Source: Archangium sp. (GTDB lineage: Bacteria > Myxococcota > Myxococcia > Myxococcales > Myxococcaceae). Taken from it: 64,000 nt of DNA. The position numbers and the translations under genes were made by a program. The notes under the pieces are model-generated. The model had not been told where the DNA came from. It saw nothing but the letters and a program-made list of their open reading frames with translations, and ran no database searches. How positions within the stretch are numbered: the stretch's first letter is position 1; each line of letters begins with the position of its first letter. Below are positions 28,501-36,811 of this stretch, piece after piece. The stretch lies in assembly GCA_030695565.1 (NCBI GenBank), contig JAUYRZ010000048.1, positions 62,001 through 126,000 on the forward strand. The letters run 5' to 3'.

Positions 28501-28594
28501 CCGCGGGCAGACGAACCTCTACACCCACGATGGTGGGGGCCTCGGGGGCCGGCGTCTGCGTCAGCAGCGCTAGAAAGAGAAGGGTCACTCCCAT
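25574..28594 (-). CDS. tamA: TamA-like Omp85 outer-membrane assembly protein with about seven POTRA domains
   Basis: Omp85/BamA-superfamily protein of about 1006 residues. After a signal peptide (MGVTLLFLALLTQT) I can delimit about seven POTRA-like units, each ending in V-x-V/I-x-E-G/P-type strands, at roughly residues 20-95, 95-170, 170-250, 250-330, 330-455 (with an insertion), 455-530 and 530-605. A 16-strand barrel follows, with the L6 motif SVRGFNEDQ near residue 900 and a final Phe (FNIGVF). TamA normally has three POTRA domains and BamA five. The start overlaps the end of tamB by 10 bases, which supports the TamA assignment over BamA. It would place proteins in the outer membrane. Confidence 0.85.
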   Translation of the reverse strand: MGVTLLFLALLTQTPAPEAPTIVGVEVRLPAGADRKLLERVPQLVTVRKGQALSRRAVERSIESLFATGKFADIEVQGRDVAEGVELVFILVPRQNIGSVFVEGTVELTRDEVIAASGLEVGSEYWPERAEHSAENVRALYRRRGFRAVEVRTEAAMVEGAVTIGFIVKEGEPSRVRAVSFSGEPGLPLRKVLDTLGVRPGALLDLARLETGLEAVRGLYRRERFFRARVDLPEVGDDGRVVVPVVSGPRYDLVFSGNRVVSDSSLQWLLAYDGEETLDLALAERLAQRIERFYRFRGYHDVRVVPSEVLKPRTTEAALGFSIEEGAPLRVVSIGFEGASVVPASELQLVLRRVMETSAPVPPFELHSMGDPTDTEGRTGDVFADTLPSPPMDTVFEAQAWGEAANAMMALYRERGHLKASVIFAGLELEGRLGRARFVVQEGPLARFRVVQSEGLPAGFSSPSLSSVKLGSPFSPGELQRIEQGVSRELGRNGYLFANVGASYSLDAQGRLVDALISVTSGPQVKVRAVLPVGQVRTAEEIITLQATMKEGQPLDSESLFSTQSNLSNLGIFRSVQVEMLSPDRPEALKTVLLKVRERPLFSGEFFFGYFFADGFRGGVEGSVNNIGGRAITLTGRLQGNLFFTSFPALTNQIDLTGLELYKQMGFRANLSLDARSILPAHIGMRLDLIGERVFRPQFRFTRAAAVPTLDWSTTFLIPGLDWMRPKISLALQYELEYSFVERVGSALTSVPPTSLVDQERLRFNFGEFALHGVRLNPTIDLRDSALTPTRGLLLQASGEVTGAISAQDEELKQVVVNFLKVSGLATGYVPFANRFVLAVSARGGRIFPLTRGSATPPVRRFFLGGATSVRGFNEDQLVADDLRAQYRKEVNDCQVLASKDGCSSAAKTILGGRQVPSQGGELFAVFKAELRFPAFSVLDLGVFFEAGNLWLTVPNSVGPFRPVVGVGVRYVTPIGALALDLGVNLAPDLVINEPQFVVHFNIGVF

Positions 28595-31500
28595 TCGAAT
28601 CGGAAACGCAGCTCCACGCCCGGATTGCCGACCGTGGTGTTCTGGTTCTGATTGTCCCACTGAGCGCGGGCAGAGACCCGTTGATTGAACCGGTACTCTG
28701 CTTGAGCCTTGGTTCCGCGCCCTGTCACCGGCTGGGTGACGCCGACCTTGAAGTTGTCAGTGAGGACCTTGGATTCCCAGGTGACGGCGGGTTCGGCCGT
28801 ACCGGTGACCTCGTTGAAGCTGGTGGTGAGCCTGACCTGCTGATCCTTGAGGCCCACGTTCTGCGAGAGAAAACGTTGCACCTGCTGATCCAGCCCGGAA
28901 GCCGAGAGCAACGCCTCGGCCGCCAGGCCCGCGCCCGAGCGCTCGGTCAGCCGTTCACGCGACGTCACGCCCAGGGTGAGCAGCGAGAAGATGTCGCCAT
29001 CGGGCAAGGGTGGCTCGGAGGTGAGCGAAATCTTCGGGTCTTCCAGGCGGCCGAACGCCTTCACGGTGACCAGATACTCGCGCACCTGGCTCTGGGCCGA
29101 GAGGTCGAAGGTGGGCCACAGGCCGTTGAACTGGAGCTGGCCGCGCTGCAGGTTGAAGGTGTTGCCGCGGAAGAAGGCCTGGCCGCCCTCCTGCGTCTCC
29201 ACCACGCCGATGAGCACCGGCTTCACGTTGGTGCCCGAGAGCTTGAGCCGGCCCACCAGCCGGGCACGCGCGAGGTTGTTCTCGATGCGCACGTCGCCGG
29301 TGGTGCGCAGATCGACGTCGAGGCGCAGCCACTCGTTGGGCTTGGTGTCGTTGGGCACCGGCACCTCTCGCGCGTTGGCCACCAGGCCTTCGAGCGCGAG
29401 CGGCTGCGTGTAGCGGAACTTCACCACGTCGAGCCCACCGGAGAGCTGGAACACCTCGGCGTTGCGCGAGGCCAGCAGCAGCGAGCCCGTCAACGTCACC
29501 GGCACCTCGGGCTTGAGCTGCACCGAGACGTCTTCCAGATCGGTCTGCAGCTCGATGCTCTTCATGGCGAAGCGCTCGAGCCGCACGTCACCGCGTGACC
29601 GCACCCGGCCCTCGTTCAAGAAGCCCTGCACGTCCTGGATGATGATGCGCGACTCCGAGAAGTCGGCCCGGCCCGAGAGCGAGCGCACCGACAGATCCTG
29701 GCCCCGCACCTGGAAACGCGTGTCGGTGAGCGACGCGCGGCCCGCCAGGGAAGGCGTGGCGACCGGCCCACCGAACGCGGCGGTGAAGTCGAGCCGGCCT
29801 TGCGTGCGCTCGAGCTGGTTGGTGAGGCTGGACAAGAGCCGCAGGTCGACCGAGCCGCGCGTCTTCAAGTCGACGTTCACCGGGCCCCAGGTGCCGGCCG
29901 CGCTCAGCTCGGTGGTGGGGCCCTTGAACTCCAACGAAGCCACCTCGAAGGCCCCCGCGTTCCACGACAACTCCACCGGCTCGACGTTCGTGGCCGTGAC
30001 GTCGCCCCGGGCAATGCCCACGTCGGTGAGCGTGGCGTGCGCGATGACCTGTCGGAGATCACGCATCGGCCCGTGCGCTTCGACGCGGCCCTTGAGCCGC
30101 ACCGAGACCGACGCTGCCGATTCGGGAAGGAAGGGGCCCAGATCAGCCAGCTGCACCGAGATGTTCGAGCGAAAGGGCCACTCGTTGCGCATGCTCATGC
30201 CCAGCGTGGCCTGCAGCCCGGGGAACAGCGTGCCACCCGCCTGCAGCTCGCGGCCCGTCGCTTTCGCCTCGAGGTGCATCGGGCCCAGCACGTGCTGTTT
30301 CCAGGTCACGTCCGACGAAGAAATCCAACCGTCCATCAGCACCTGCTCGGTGGTGCCACCGATGCTGGCCTTGGCCGAAAAGCCACCGGCCACGGGCAGC
30401 TTGCGTTCACCGTTGGGGTCGATCAGCTCGTTGAGCGAACCGCCTTCGATCGCCAGCCGGTAGTCGAGCGGCCCTTCGAAGAACCAGGTGCCGTCGAGGG
30501 CGAAGCGGCCCAGCGGCCCGTCGAACACGGTCGGCTCGAGCACCAGGGTCTCCCCTGCTTCGAAACGCGCGATCAGGTTGGCTTCACCCAGGCGGCGATC
30601 GAAGTAGCGCCCATCACGCACCCGCGCGGCGATCACCCCGGCGAACGCGCTCACCGGGCAATCGAAGGCGGCCAGCGCGCTCATGCGGCCGGTGAGCACG
30701 CCGTCACGCACGTTCTCCATGGTGGGGCTCAGATCGGCCAGCAGCTCGATCACGTCTTCCACCCGGCCATCGGGCAACTGCACCGTCGCGCGGGCATGCA
30801 TGCCCTGATCTTTGAAGGTGAGCGCCACGTCGCCGAAGTACTGCGTCTGGCCCTTCTGCGCGGCGACCGAGGGGAAAGCGAGCACGTCGTTGGCGTACCG
30901 CAGCGGGCTCTGCACCACGCCCAACGAGTAGCCCCTCAACTTGAAGTCACGCAGCGTGGTCTGCCCATCGACCACCACCGCCGCGAAGGGCCCTTTGATG
31001 GTGACCCGCGCCTGGCCGAAACCCGACCAGGGCATCTCGGCGATCGCCCCGAAGTCGGAGAGGTCGATCGCATCGGCGCTCACGTCGGCGTCGATCGCGT
31101 TGCGCTGGGGGAAGAGCTTCACCGCGCCCGAGATGCGCGTGCCTTCGGCGGCGCCCACGCGAATGGCCACGTCATCGAAGCTCACCGTCGTCGAAGTGAC
31201 GCCCAGGCGGAACCGACCCGCGGCCTGCTTGAAGCGCAAGATGTCGATGCCCCCGCTCTGCGGGCCGTCCCACGGGCGCGCGGCGAGCACGAAGGGGCCG
31301 GTCTTGAACTCCACGTCGCCGCCCAGCACCGGCGTGGGGCTCAGGTTGCCGCTCACCACGCCCTTCACCGACGCCGCGAACTCCACCCACGCGCCCGACA
31401 CACCCGCGCGCGCCATGATGCGGGCGAACGAGGCGTCTTTGGTGTCGATGCGCGCCGTCACGGGGAACCCGGGCTCGAGCGAGAGCTCACCGGCCACCCG

Positions 31501-32478
31501 CACCTCACCTTCGCCCGAGCGGGTGACGAACTCTTCGAGCTTCACCGTCTTGCCGCTCCACGACACGCGCGCGGAGAAGTCACCGGGAGCGTACTCCGCG
31601 ATGATCACCCGCGAGCCCTGCAGCTCACCGTGGGCCGAGAGCGCGTCGAGCTTGCCGCCGATGCTGGCGCGCGCGAGCACCTGCCCCGAAGGCGCCGGGA
31701 GCGCGATGCCCAGCCGCGGCATCGCCTCGAGCGGCAACCAGGTCTGCAGCGCCAGATCGAGCGAAGGCACCGCGTCGCACAACCCGTCGATGGTGCCCGA
31801 GGTGGTCACCCTGACGCCCTCGAGGTTCGCCTCCACCCGCTGGAGATCGACCTGCTCTGCGCCGAGATCGAGCGCGCCTTCGAGCACCAGCTTGCCCAGG
31901 CGCAAGGTGCGATCGCCCAGCACCACCGCGCCCCCCCGTCCATCGAGCAAGACCGTGGCTTCACGCCGATCGAGCGCCGCTTCGATGGTCACCCCGTCGA
32001 GCCTGACCGAACGGCCCTCCGGCAGATGGAGCACCACCGACGCGTCGACCACCCGGAGCTTTCCGATGCGCAGCCGGGAGAGTTCTCTGATGGGGCAGCT
32101 GTTGCCCGCGGTCTGCGAAGGGTCGCCCAGCGGGAGCGTGAGCTCGACGTGTGGGCGGATCAGCTCGACGTCTTGCAGCGAGACCCCGCCCAGAAACAGG
32201 CCTCGCAACGAGACCGCCGCTTTGTCGGCCGTCACCACGGGCGCGGTTTCTCCTGCGCGCGTCACCGAGATGCGGCTGACCTCAACGCTGCCCAACAGCG
32301 GGTCGATGGCGCAGCGGCCCAGCTCGATCTCAGCGCCGATCGCGGCCGGCAGCCGTTCGCGCAGCTGCGTGCAGACCAGATCGCCCGCGCGTTCCGTACG
32401 CAACACGAGCACCAGGGCGAGCAGACACGCGGCGAACACACCGAGCGCTTGTCGCCAACGGCGTCGGGTCGGCTGCAC
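28585..32478 (-). CDS. tamB: TamB-like translocation and assembly module protein
   Basis: A 1297-residue AsmA/TamB-family protein with one N-terminal membrane helix (LGVFAACLLALVLVL) and a very long beta-helical periplasmic body. The C-terminal DUF490 region is clear: LSGTNVKPVLIGVVETQEGGQAFFRG and LQFNGLWPTFDLSAQSQVREYLVTVKAFGRLEDPKISLTSEPPLPDGDIFSLLTLG. Such proteins act with TamA in inserting outer-membrane proteins or moving lipids between membranes. The start is GTG 32478 with AAGGAG 7 bases upstream. It overlaps tamA and follows the ATPase gene after 32 bases, so all are likely one transcript. Confidence 0.93.
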   Translation of the reverse strand: MQPTRRRWRQALGVFAACLLALVLVLRTERAGDLVCTQLRERLPAAIGAEIELGRCAIDPLLGSVEVSRISVTRAGETAPVVTADKAAVSLRGLFLGGVSLQDVELIRPHVELTLPLGDPSQTAGNSCPIRELSRLRIGKLRVVDASVVLHLPEGRSVRLDGVTIEAALDRREATVLLDGRGGAVVLGDRTLRLGKLVLEGALDLGAEQVDLQRVEANLEGVRVTTSGTIDGLCDAVPSLDLALQTWLPLEAMPRLGIALPAPSGQVLARASIGGKLDALSAHGELQGSRVIIAEYAPGDFSARVSWSGKTVKLEEFVTRSGEGEVRVAGELSLEPGFPVTARIDTKDASFARIMARAGVSGAWVEFAASVKGVVSGNLSPTPVLGGDVEFKTGPFVLAARPWDGPQSGGIDILRFKQAAGRFRLGVTSTTVSFDDVAIRVGAAEGTRISGAVKLFPQRNAIDADVSADAIDLSDFGAIAEMPWSGFGQARVTIKGPFAAVVVDGQTTLRDFKLRGYSLGVVQSPLRYANDVLAFPSVAAQKGQTQYFGDVALTFKDQGMHARATVQLPDGRVEDVIELLADLSPTMENVRDGVLTGRMSALAAFDCPVSAFAGVIAARVRDGRYFDRRLGEANLIARFEAGETLVLEPTVFDGPLGRFALDGTWFFEGPLDYRLAIEGGSLNELIDPNGERKLPVAGGFSAKASIGGTTEQVLMDGWISSSDVTWKQHVLGPMHLEAKATGRELQAGGTLFPGLQATLGMSMRNEWPFRSNISVQLADLGPFLPESAASVSVRLKGRVEAHGPMRDLRQVIAHATLTDVGIARGDVTATNVEPVELSWNAGAFEVASLEFKGPTTELSAAGTWGPVNVDLKTRGSVDLRLLSSLTNQLERTQGRLDFTAAFGGPVATPSLAGRASLTDTRFQVRGQDLSVRSLSGRADFSESRIIIQDVQGFLNEGRVRSRGDVRLERFAMKSIELQTDLEDVSVQLKPEVPVTLTGSLLLASRNAEVFQLSGGLDVVKFRYTQPLALEGLVANAREVPVPNDTKPNEWLRLDVDLRTTGDVRIENNLARARLVGRLKLSGTNVKPVLIGVVETQEGGQAFFRGNTFNLQRGQLQFNGLWPTFDLSAQSQVREYLVTVKAFGRLEDPKISLTSEPPLPDGDIFSLLTLGVTSRERLTERSGAGLAAEALLSASGLDQQVQRFLSQNVGLKDQQVRLTTSFNEVTGTAEPAVTWESKVLTDNFKVGVTQPVTGRGTKAQAEYRFNQRVSARAQWDNQNQNTTVGNPGVELRFRFEWE

Positions 32479-32510
32479 CTGAGAACTCCTTCCTGTCGTC
32501 TCAACCCGGG

Positions 32511-33812
32511 CTACAGCTTCCCGAGTCCCTCGAGATAACGATCGATCTCTGCCAGGTCGACCCCAGCCCTGGGCTTCGACGCGGCGGCGCCCCCGGCATT
32601 CGGGCCCACCGGAGCGGGCGGTGCCACCGGGTCGCCCGTCAGGCCCGCGACTGCTGCGGCCATCGACGCGTCTCGCGGCACCACGTTCGGAATGACGGGC
32701 GGTACTTCGAGAGGGGGCCGGGCCACGGGCGGCACGGGCGCCCGCACGGTGGCGGCCACCGGTGCGCTCGCGGGGGCAGGCGGTTGCGGCGGCCGGGCGA
32801 TGGGCGGGGGCGCGTTGGCCACTGCGAAGACAGCGCTGGGCGCGGTGATGGCCGCCGCAGGAACTGCACTGGGGCGCGGCGGGGGCGCTGAAGAGGGCGC
32901 GGGTTTCGCGGGGGCGACCGGGGGCGGAGGTGCGATCGCCGGAGGCGCCACCGGCTCGGGGGCGGCGACCGACGGAACCACCGCCGGGGTCAACACACCC
33001 GTCTCGAGGCCCAGGTTGTCGGCGATCTGTTCGATCAACGCACCGCGAATCTCGGTGCCGCGCGCGAGGAACGTCTCGAACAACGCGTTGTCGCAGATGG
33101 TGTTGATCACCCGGGGCGTACCACCGGCGCGGCGATGGACCGCTTCGATCGCGTCACCGGTGAAGGGGTTGCGCGCGCTGCCGGCCAGCCGCAGCCGGTG
33201 CTTGATGTACGCCTCGGTGGAGTCGGAGGTGAAGGGCTCCAGGCGGTAGCGCATGGCCACCCGCTGGGCGAGCGGCGGGTCGAGCTTCAGGTTCTTCTCG
33301 ATCTCCGGCAGCCCGAAGAACACGAAGCTGATCAGCTTGCGCTCGGGCACCTCGAGGTTGAGCAGGCCGCGAAACTCTTCCATCAGCTCGCGGGTCTCCA
33401 ACATCTGCGCTTCGTCGATCAGCACCACGGCCTTGCGGCCCTGCTCGTAGATCTGCAGCAGGCGCTGGTAGAGCTGGCTGAGCAGCGCGAGCTTTTCCTG
33501 CGCGGGGTTCTCCACGCCGATCTGCAGCGCGATGCGGCGCAGCAACCAGCTGGCCGTGATGCCCGAGTGAATGATGACGAGCAGCGCGGCCTCGTACTCC
33601 TCCTCGGGCAACGAATCGAGCATGCGCCGGGCGAGCGTGGTCTTGCCCGCGCCGATCTCGCCGACCAGCACGGCCAGGCCCTTCATCGAGTTCACCGCGT
33701 AGAGCAACCGCGCGAGCGCCTGCTGGTGCTGGGGCGCGTTGTAATAAAACCGGCTGACCGGAGCGTTGCTGAACGGCTCGCTGCTCAGACCGAAGTGCTC
33801 GAGGTAGCTCAT
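32511..33812 (-). CDS. ExeA/MshM-like AAA ATPase with Pro/Ala-rich C-terminal tail
   Basis: A 433-residue protein. It starts in the ExeA manner (MSYLEHFGLSSEPFSNAP) and has Walker A GEIGAGKTTLARR near residue 52, Walker B AVVLIDEAQML, sensor segments (FVFFGLPEIEKNL; RAGGTPRVINTICDNAL) and an ATPase core ending near residue 275. A Pro/Ala-rich, likely disordered tail of about 150 residues ends in a short charged segment. Relatives (ExeA, MshM) help assemble secretion or pilus machinery at the cell wall. The peptidoglycan-binding domain of ExeA is not seen. It sits 7 bases after the TPR gene and before tamB. Role inferred only. Confidence 0.8.
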   Translation of the reverse strand: MSYLEHFGLSSEPFSNAPVSRFYYNAPQHQQALARLLYAVNSMKGLAVLVGEIGAGKTTLARRMLDSLPEEEYEAALLVIIHSGITASWLLRRIALQIGVENPAQEKLALLSQLYQRLLQIYEQGRKAVVLIDEAQMLETRELMEEFRGLLNLEVPERKLISFVFFGLPEIEKNLKLDPPLAQRVAMRYRLEPFTSDSTEAYIKHRLRLAGSARNPFTGDAIEAVHRRAGGTPRVINTICDNALFETFLARGTEIRGALIEQIADNLGLETGVLTPAVVPSVAAPEPVAPPAIAPPPPVAPAKPAPSSAPPPRPSAVPAAAITAPSAVFAVANAPPPIARPPQPPAPASAPVAATVRAPVPPVARPPLEVPPVIPNVVPRDASMAAAVAGLTGDPVAPPAPVGPNAGGAAASKPRAGVDLAEIDRYLEGLGKL

Positions 33813-33818
33813 GGCGGT

Positions 33819-36713
33819 TTAGACGTAGCCGACTTTACGCGCCGCACGCGCAGGTGCGCCCGCCGGGCCGCTGCCCCCTTTGGGAGGCGGCGGCATGTCG
33901 TCTTCGGGCACGGTGATGGCAGAGAGCCGCTCGACCGCCGCAGCCACCTCTCGATAGTTCCCATCGATGGCCTGCACCTTGAGAAACTGGTTGAGCGCCT
34001 TGCCGACCTGGTGGGCCGCTTCGTAGGCGACGGCCAGCTCGTACCGCAGCGACTTCTCCACATCGCCCTTGGCGTGATCGCTGGCGAGGCCCTGCTGGTA
34101 CGCGTCGATCGCCGCGGTCACTTCACCGCGCGCCACCTGGAGCATGCCGATCATCGAGAGGCAGTCGATCTCCTTGCGTTTCCCCAGGCAGCCTTTGCGC
34201 GCGATGGTGAACTCGCCGACCGCGTCGTCGATGAGGCCCATCTCTTTGTAAGCGACGCCCAGGTCGTAGTGCGTGTCGACGTCTTCGGGTTTGACGACCT
34301 TCTCGAGGCCCTTCTTGAACTCGGCGAAGACCTCCTCGACCGACACCTGGTACTCGTCGTTGCCGCCCCCGGTGGAGGCCTCGCCGGTGTCTGCCTGCTC
34401 GTCGCCGAAGTCGCCCAGCTCGTTGGCGAGCTCCGCGGCGAGGTCGAACGCGTCGCGGCCCTCTTCTTCGTTGCCGTTCGTGCTCTCAGACGGGGTGCTC
34501 TCGGGCGCGCTCGCGCCGCCGTTCTGCTCGGCCTCGACTCGCGCCATCAGCTCGGCCGCGCGCCGGTGATCGGGGTAGGCGATCAGCACCGTCTCGAGAA
34601 TCTCGCGCGCTTCGTCGTAGAGGCTCTGTTCGATGAAGAACATCGCCTCGTCGCACTCTTCGATCGCCGGTTCGTCTTCCGGGGGCGCCTCGACGGGCAC
34701 CTCTTCGGGAATGGGCGTGGTGGTGGTGGGCGGCTCGTAGTCTTCTTCGGGCTCCGGCTCGGCGAACGACTCTTCGGGCAGCGGCGGCCGGGCCGAGCGC
34801 AGCATCGAGGGGTCGATGCGCGGCTGCACCCGGGTGGGCGCGTCGTGCTCGTCGTCGTCACCCAGCCCCGGCGGCGCCGACATCGGCACCGTGGTCATCG
34901 GAATGCCCTGGCGCGCGGGCTCGGTGCTCACCGGCAGCCCCACGTTGCCGGTGGGCTCGTCTTCGTAGACCGCCGGTTCGTCGACCAACGAGAACTCGCC
35001 GGTGGTGGGCTCGCCGTCGGGCTGATCGTACGAGGCGGCGTCGTAGCTGATCGGCGCTTCAGCCTCGAAGTCGGAGATCACCTGCTGATCAGGCTCGGCC
35101 TCGTAGAGATCGGGCACCGGCGGCGGGTCGACCTCCACCTCTCCGGCGGCCTCGGCATCGGAGGCGCTCAGGAGCACCTCGTCGCTGAGCACCTCTGACG
35201 AATCGACGAGCTCTTCGCTGGCCATCTCACCCGAGATCACGTCTTCGGGCTCGTCGGCGACGATCACCTCATCGTCGCTCGAGTCGACCAGAATGGCGTC
35301 TTCAGCGTCGGACTCTTGTTGAAGCTGCGAGTTGGCGGCCGTCGCACCACCGTTGGCCATGCGCAGCGCCGAGAGGAACACCGGCACTTCGGGGTGACCG
35401 GGCTGCTGCTGGAGAATGCTGGCCAGGTACGGCTGCGCGCGCTGCGCATCACCCGAGCGCGTGTGCAGGCGCAGCACGTTGAGCAGCTGCTCGAAGGACT
35501 GCGCGTGGTTGTTCGACGCGACGTAGATCGCGTAGGCCTTCTCGTGCGCGTCGATGTTCTCCGGGTCGATCGCGAAGACCTTGCGAAGGTGCTCCAGCGC
35601 TTTGTCGTGCAGGCCGTACTTCACGTAGACGTCGGTCTCCGTGAGCAGCTTGCCGAGGTTGTCTGCGCCCGGCGCCTTGGGCTTCGCCGCGGGCGTCTGG
35701 GCGGGCTGATGGGTCTGCTGCACCGCAGTGGCCGCGGGTGCGTACGCGGGCATCGCGGCGGTCGCGCCGGCCGGGGCCGAACGGGCAGAAGGCGGCGGCG
35801 CTTCGTAGACGGGCGCCGCGGGTGCTGAGGCGGCACTGCGCGCCTGCACGTCGGGATCAGCCGGGTCGAGCTGGCCGACCTGCGCCCAGACCTGCTCGGC
35901 CTCGCCCTGCATGTTCTTGTCTTCGTACGCGCGCGCCAGCTCTTTGAAGACCGAGATGGTCTTCGACATCTGCCCCAGGCCCTGGAAGGCGACGGCCAGC
36001 AGGCGCAGCGTGTCGATGTCGCGGTTGTCGGCCTTGAAGCAGATCTGCAGCTTCGCGAGCGCGCGTTTCTGATCGTTCTTCTGCAGGTACGCTTCGGCCA
36101 GCTCCTTGGCCAGGCGCAGGTTGTCGGGTTGCAGCGACGAGAGCCGCTCGGCCACCCGCAGGTAGTCGTCGGTGCGGCTGTTGCGCTTGAGGTGCTCGGC
36201 GGCCTTGGTGAACTCGCCGGCGGCTTCGGCGTTGAGGCCCTCGCGCACGTAGAGATCGGCCAGCTTCACGCGCGAGGCGACGTTGTCGGGGTCGAGGTCG
36301 ACCATCTTGCGCAGCACTTCGAGGCTGCGCCGCGTGTCGCCCTGCTTGTCCCAATGCGTGGCGACGATCTGAAAGTACGCCATCGCCTCGCCCATCAACT
36401 GCAGCTGCTGATGCAGCTCGGCGAGCTTGATGTTCACCTCCATCAAGGAGGGATCGAGTTTCAGGACCTGCTTGTAGAGCGCGACGGCTTTGAGAAAGAA
36501 GCCGTCGTTGGTGTAGCTCTCGGCGACGCGCGTGAAATATTGGGCCGCTTGCGAGTTGTCGTTCTTCTTCTGAAACAGCTCTCCCATCTTCTGGAGAATC
36601 CGGACGTCCTTCGGGTCCGCGTCGAGGACCTTCTGGTACTCCTTGATTGCCTTATCGTACGCCCCCTTGGCGACGAGCTTGGCGGCAGCTTCGATGATCT
36701 TGTTCTTGTCCAA
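33819..36713 (-). CDS. Large TPR scaffold protein with acidic middle region
   Basis: A 964-residue soluble protein. N-terminal tetratricopeptide repeats fill residues 1 to about 290 (AYDKAIKEYQKVLDADPKDV; AVALYKQVLKLDPSLMEV and more), another group lies near 350-460, an acidic, low-complexity stretch rich in Glu, Asp and Pro spans about 470-690, and a second TPR group lies near 690-920. TPR repeats bind partner proteins. The layout recalls FimV- or MshN-like scaffolds but has no membrane segment or LysM domain. The start is TTG 36713 with no obvious ribosome site. It is followed by the ATPase after 7 bases, suggesting a common function. Confidence 0.8.
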   Translation of the reverse strand: MDKNKIIEAAAKLVAKGAYDKAIKEYQKVLDADPKDVRILQKMGELFQKKNDNSQAAQYFTRVAESYTNDGFFLKAVALYKQVLKLDPSLMEVNIKLAELHQQLQLMGEAMAYFQIVATHWDKQGDTRRSLEVLRKMVDLDPDNVASRVKLADLYVREGLNAEAAGEFTKAAEHLKRNSRTDDYLRVAERLSSLQPDNLRLAKELAEAYLQKNDQKRALAKLQICFKADNRDIDTLRLLAVAFQGLGQMSKTISVFKELARAYEDKNMQGEAEQVWAQVGQLDPADPDVQARSAASAPAAPVYEAPPPSARSAPAGATAAMPAYAPAATAVQQTHQPAQTPAAKPKAPGADNLGKLLTETDVYVKYGLHDKALEHLRKVFAIDPENIDAHEKAYAIYVASNNHAQSFEQLLNVLRLHTRSGDAQRAQPYLASILQQQPGHPEVPVFLSALRMANGGATAANSQLQQESDAEDAILVDSSDDEVIVADEPEDVISGEMASEELVDSSEVLSDEVLLSASDAEAAGEVEVDPPPVPDLYEAEPDQQVISDFEAEAPISYDAASYDQPDGEPTTGEFSLVDEPAVYEDEPTGNVGLPVSTEPARQGIPMTTVPMSAPPGLGDDDEHDAPTRVQPRIDPSMLRSARPPLPEESFAEPEPEEDYEPPTTTTPIPEEVPVEAPPEDEPAIEECDEAMFFIEQSLYDEAREILETVLIAYPDHRRAAELMARVEAEQNGGASAPESTPSESTNGNEEEGRDAFDLAAELANELGDFGDEQADTGEASTGGGNDEYQVSVEEVFAEFKKGLEKVVKPEDVDTHYDLGVAYKEMGLIDDAVGEFTIARKGCLGKRKEIDCLSMIGMLQVARGEVTAAIDAYQQGLASDHAKGDVEKSLRYELAVAYEAAHQVGKALNQFLKVQAIDGNYREVAAAVERLSAITVPEDDMPPPPKGGSGPAGAPARAARKVGYV

Positions 36714-36811
36714 GGATCAGGAACGACTGAAGTTTTGACGAGGGGAAACCCGCAACACGAATGCTGACGCTACCAGACGAAACCACACGGTCCAAGAAGC
36801 GTGCTTGCCGT

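Noticed and set aside
29800-32538. A 912-residue open frame antisense to tamB
   Set aside because: High-GC DNA makes long antisense frames; the translation is His/Arg/Gly-rich low-complexity without any domain, and the sense frame is a complete TamB.
33135-35198. A 687-residue antisense frame over the ATPase and TPR genes
   Set aside because: It spans two well-supported genes in the other strand and has no domain-like content.
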